24,488 nt of DNA from JBKHJA01 sp046538375 (lineage in GTDB: Bacteria; Acidobacteriota; Aminicenantia; Aminicenantales; Aminicenantaceae). The notes below the pieces were generated by a model. The model made no database searches, was not told where the DNA came from, and worked only from the letters and a program-made list of their open reading frames with translations. The DNA lies in assembly GCA_046538375.1 (NCBI GenBank), contig JBKHJA010000026.1:1-24488 (forward strand), given 5' to 3'. Of this stretch, positions 21,739 through 24,488 are shown piece by piece. The translations under genes and the position numbers were made by a program. Positions within the stretch are counted from its first letter, which is position 1. Each line of letters opens with the position of its first letter.

Positions 21739-24488
21739 ATGGAATTCAAAAAAACATGGGTGAAACTTTTTCTTTTTTCTTTTTTCATCTTTTTCCTGGC
21801 AGCAGGTTTTTCATCTGCACAGCGCCTGACGGGAAAGATCGTGGGAACTGTCACCGACCAGGATGGCATTCCTCTTCCCGGCGTAACAGTGGAAGTCTCC
21901 AGTCCTTCGTTGATGGGAGGAATGCGTGCTCAGGTTACTTCTGCTGAGGGATCGTACCAATTTCTCAAATTGCCACCTGGAGCGTACACCATTGTCTTCA
22001 GATTGGAAGGATTCCAGACAATAGAGAAAAAGAATATAAGAGTCACCGCAGGAGGAACGGTCACAGAAAATACCGTTTTGAAGCAGACAACAATCGAGGA
22101 ATCCATCACCGTGACTGGAGAAGCCCCTGTCATTGATGTGACAGAATCAGGTATGTCCACCAATTTCGGCAAAGATGCACTGGAAAAAATTCCCGGCGGT
22201 CGATTCTCCTATTTCGATATCATCAAGCAGGCGCCTGGCGTCCAGCAGGCCAGCCAAGACTCGGACAGGATGATCTCTTTTGGTTCCAATTCAGAGTCCA
22301 ATTCATTCCGGATGGACGGTGTGGAATTGAGTGATCCTGACATAGGAATAGGCTGGCTTTATGTCTCCCCAGAAATTTTTGAAGAAGTGGAAACCATGGG
22401 AGTCGGGACTCCTGCCGAGTTCGGGCAGTTCACCGGAGCAGTGGTGAATATTGTGACCAAATCCGGAGGCAATACATTTGAAGGCAGCCTCTCTTACTAC
22501 GGCCAGTTTGATAGTTTAACCGATGACAACAACCCTCAGCCTGATGAAGTCTTCTCCTACCACCGGGACAAATTCTATTATGCTGCGGGCTCTTTGGGGG
22601 GACCCATCATCAAAGACAGGTTGTGGTTTTTTGGCACCTATGAAAAATATGAAGACTCCACTTCCTGGTGGGGCATAAATCCTGAGTATCCCACAAGATA
22701 TTTCGGTGACAAGATCTTTTTTAAGCTTTCAGCCCAGATAACCAACAGGCATAAGCTGGTGGGATCTGCGTACTATGAGACTTTTGAATACCCCGACACC
22801 CAGTATGAATGGATTACACCAGAGGCATTGGGCGCAGAAATCGGTTCCACCCCTTCCTGGAATCTCATGTACACTTGGCAGATCAGCAACAATGCGTTTT
22901 TTGATCTGAAATATGCGGGCTACAGCAGTGAAGACAATTATCTGCCCAACACAGGAGACATGGATTCCCCGCCTCACTGGGACTGGGTTACCGGAGAAGT
23001 CTGGGGAGGACTTGCCTATGCTGCCTGGGAATGGAAAGTGGTCAGGCACCAGGGGCATGCCAATCTTTCCTATTTTGCCGAAGATTTTCTGGGAGGAGAT
23101 CACGATTTTAAAGTAGGGGTCCAGTACAACCGGGGAGTTTCCAAGTATCCCACAGGGTATACAGGAGAACGATTCTACTATGATTATGCCGGCTATCCCT
23201 GGTACATGTACCAGAGGGATGTTTACTATGTGGGAGGCGTTGTGAATTCCATCGGTGGCTTTGTGGATGACTCGTGGAAGATCGGCGACAGGCTCACCTT
23301 GAATCTGGGGCTTAGATTTGACTACAATAACGGCTTCATTCCCGAACTTCCGCTCATGGACGGCTGGACAAAAACTTCAGAAACCACCCCGGCCGTGGAA
23401 GATGTTGTTACCTGGAAAGTTTTCTCTCCACGAATCGGATTGGCTTTTCAGTTGACCTCAGACCAGAAGACTCTGCTCAAAGCTTCTTACGGCCGTTATT
23501 ATGATGCCCTTTTGATGTCCAACTGGATTTATCCAGGGCCGAATGCCACTGATTGGAATATTTACTACTACGACTGGAGTATCAATGACTGGGTTTACTG
23601 GTATACATGGCCCGGAGGAATGAGGTATACCGTAGATGAAGATTTGAAAAATCCTTATGCTGATATACTTTCGGTGGGGCTGGAAAGAGAGCTTTTTCCT
23701 AATTTCTCTATTGGAGCCACTTTTGTCTACAAAAAGCAGAAAGATCTCATTGGTGTAGAAGACAGAGGGGGAATCTATGAAAAAGTGAGCAGGGTTTCTC
23801 CTGACAACGGTCAGACCTATGAAGTCTGGAATCAGACAAACGTGGGGACCAAAGATTTATGGTTAACCAATCCCTCTGAATATGAACAGATTTATAAGGC
23901 TTTTATATTCACCCTGAACAAACGGTATTCCAACAACTGGATGCTGAGTGCTTCCCTGACCCGGTCCAAGAGCGAGGGCTTAAACATGGTGAGCCACTCT
24001 ACCAGTGCCAGTCAGCAGGCCATGGTGTGGTACGCCACTACAGTTGGAGGTCAAATCTTCGGAGAAGACCCTAATGACTTGATCAATGCCTACGGTGCCC
24101 TGCAGAGCGACAGGCCCTGGGTCTTCAAGGTTCAGGCCGGTTACACATTTCCCTGGGGTATCCTGGCCAGCTTCAATTATGTATATCAGACCGGAAGACC
24201 GGCTCCCACTTTTGTCAGTGTCACTGTCGACCAGGGATGGCGGCGCATTTTAGCCGAACCGAGAGGAGAAGAAAGGTTTCCAGATTGGAGCATTCTGGAT
24301 TTCAGACTTCAGAAAACCTTCCAGATTTATGAAACATTGAGGCTCCAGGCGATTTTTGATGTTTTTAATCTCTTCAATGGAGACACTGTAACCTATTACA
24401 GCAGCCACAACAAATGGTCACGACTCTACCTGGAACCAAGTTTCATCTTCTACCCCAGACGTCTGCAGATAGGACTCCGGCTGGAATT
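21739..24488 (+). CDS. Oar-type TonB-dependent outer-membrane receptor (missing only its end)
   Basis: An open frame of 916 complete codons runs off the window. Domains in order are a signal peptide (1-28, ending FSSAQ), a carboxypeptidase-regulatory-like domain (about 30-115: GTVTDQDGIPLPGVTVEV), a TonB-box-like ESITVTGE (121-128), a plug (about 135-245, with FRMDGVELSDP and FGQFTGAVVNIVTKSGG) and then a Trp/Tyr-rich beta-barrel. The last codons read RRLQIGLRLE followed by TT. Receptors of this family end in a barrel strand with a C-terminal Phe, so the true end is probably the next codon or two. AAGGAGGG precedes the ATG at 21739. It should import large or bound substrates, possibly peptides, across the outer membrane. 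Confidence 0.93.
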   Translation, partial: MEFKKTWVKLFLFSFFIFFLAAGFSSAQRLTGKIVGTVTDQDGIPLPGVTVEVSSPSLMGGMRAQVTSAEGSYQFLKLPPGAYTIVFRLEGFQTIEKKNIRVTAGGTVTENTVLKQTTIEESITVTGEAPVIDVTESGMSTNFGKDALEKIPGGRFSYFDIIKQAPGVQQASQDSDRMISFGSNSESNSFRMDGVELSDPDIGIGWLYVSPEIFEEVETMGVGTPAEFGQFTGAVVNIVTKSGGNTFEGSLSYYGQFDSLTDDNNPQPDEVFSYHRDKFYYAAGSLGGPIIKDRLWFFGTYEKYEDSTSWWGINPEYPTRYFGDKIFFKLSAQITNRHKLVGSAYYETFEYPDTQYEWITPEALGAEIGSTPSWNLMYTWQISNNAFFDLKYAGYSSEDNYLPNTGDMDSPPHWDWVTGEVWGGLAYAAWEWKVVRHQGHANLSYFAEDFLGGDHDFKVGVQYNRGVSKYPTGYTGERFYYDYAGYPWYMYQRDVYYVGGVVNSIGGFVDDSWKIGDRLTLNLGLRFDYNNGFIPELPLMDGWTKTSETTPAVEDVVTWKVFSPRIGLAFQLTSDQKTLLKASYGRYYDALLMSNWIYPGPNATDWNIYYYDWSINDWVYWYTWPGGMRYTVDEDLKNPYADILSVGLERELFPNFSIGATFVYKKQKDLIGVEDRGGIYEKVSRVSPDNGQTYEVWNQTNVGTKDLWLTNPSEYEQIYKAFIFTLNKRYSNNWMLSASLTRSKSEGLNMVSHSTSASQQAMVWYATTVGGQIFGEDPNDLINAYGALQSDRPWVFKVQAGYTFPWGILASFNYVYQTGRPAPTFVSVTVDQGWRRILAEPRGEERFPDWSILDFRLQKTFQIYETLRLQAIFDVFNLFNGDTVTYYSSHNKWSRLYLEPSFIFYPRRLQIGLRLE

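Overview
The window is a bacterial chromosomal segment with 16 genes that I accept as real. Thirteen are intact, one (the last) runs off the right edge just before its stop, and two form a small overlapping pair near the left edge. The gene content points to a peptide-degrading, probably anaerobic Gram-negative bacterium: two secreted S9 serine peptidases, an M14 metallopeptidase-like protein, an Oar-type TonB-dependent receptor with an N-terminal carboxypeptidase-regulatory-like domain, and corrinoid-dependent MttB-family methyltransferases. This combination is typical of Acidobacteriota-related lineages such as Candidatus Aminicenantes. That placement is an inference from gene content; no rRNA or tRNA is present to test it.

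Left part (1-5000) is accessory DNA. A truncated 32-bp tandem repeat and an AT-rich stretch with decayed-looking reading frames lead into a small-protein/nucleotidyltransferase pair resembling a toxin-antitoxin module. A gene-free stretch with GTCCCC/GGGGAC repeats follows. Then come a PIF1-type helicase fused to a WYL domain and a strongly AT-rich AbiEi/AbiEii (type IV toxin-antitoxin) operon with a clear promoter and a perfect palindrome at its transcription start.

Middle part (5000-12100) holds a DUF1614 membrane protein, a prolyl oligopeptidase lipoprotein, an alpha/beta hydrolase, a YkgJ-type cysteine-cluster protein and an S9D (glutamyl-endopeptidase-like) peptidase. Several of these have their own recognisable sigma-70-like promoters.

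Right part (12200-24488) is the most interesting. A minus-strand cluster encodes, in transcription order, a corrinoid (B12-binding) protein, an MttB-family methyltransferase, an MFS transporter and a second MttB-family methyltransferase. Neither methyltransferase has an internal TAG, so they belong to the non-pyrrolysine MttB group that demethylates quaternary amines such as betaines. The methyl-acceptor (methyltetrahydrofolate) methyltransferase and the corrinoid-reactivating protein are not in the window. Divergent from this cluster lies the M14 peptidase-like gene, then a convergent ornithine cyclodeaminase/mu-crystallin-family gene, then the TonB-dependent receptor.

The best candidate for something undescribed is a two-copy 13-bp direct repeat (consensus AGCATAATCATAC) with exactly 21-bp phasing. 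It occurs once upstream of the M14 gene and once upstream of the TonB receptor gene, and nowhere else that I can find. It suggests that receptor and peptidase, and perhaps the divergent methyltransferase cluster, share a regulator.
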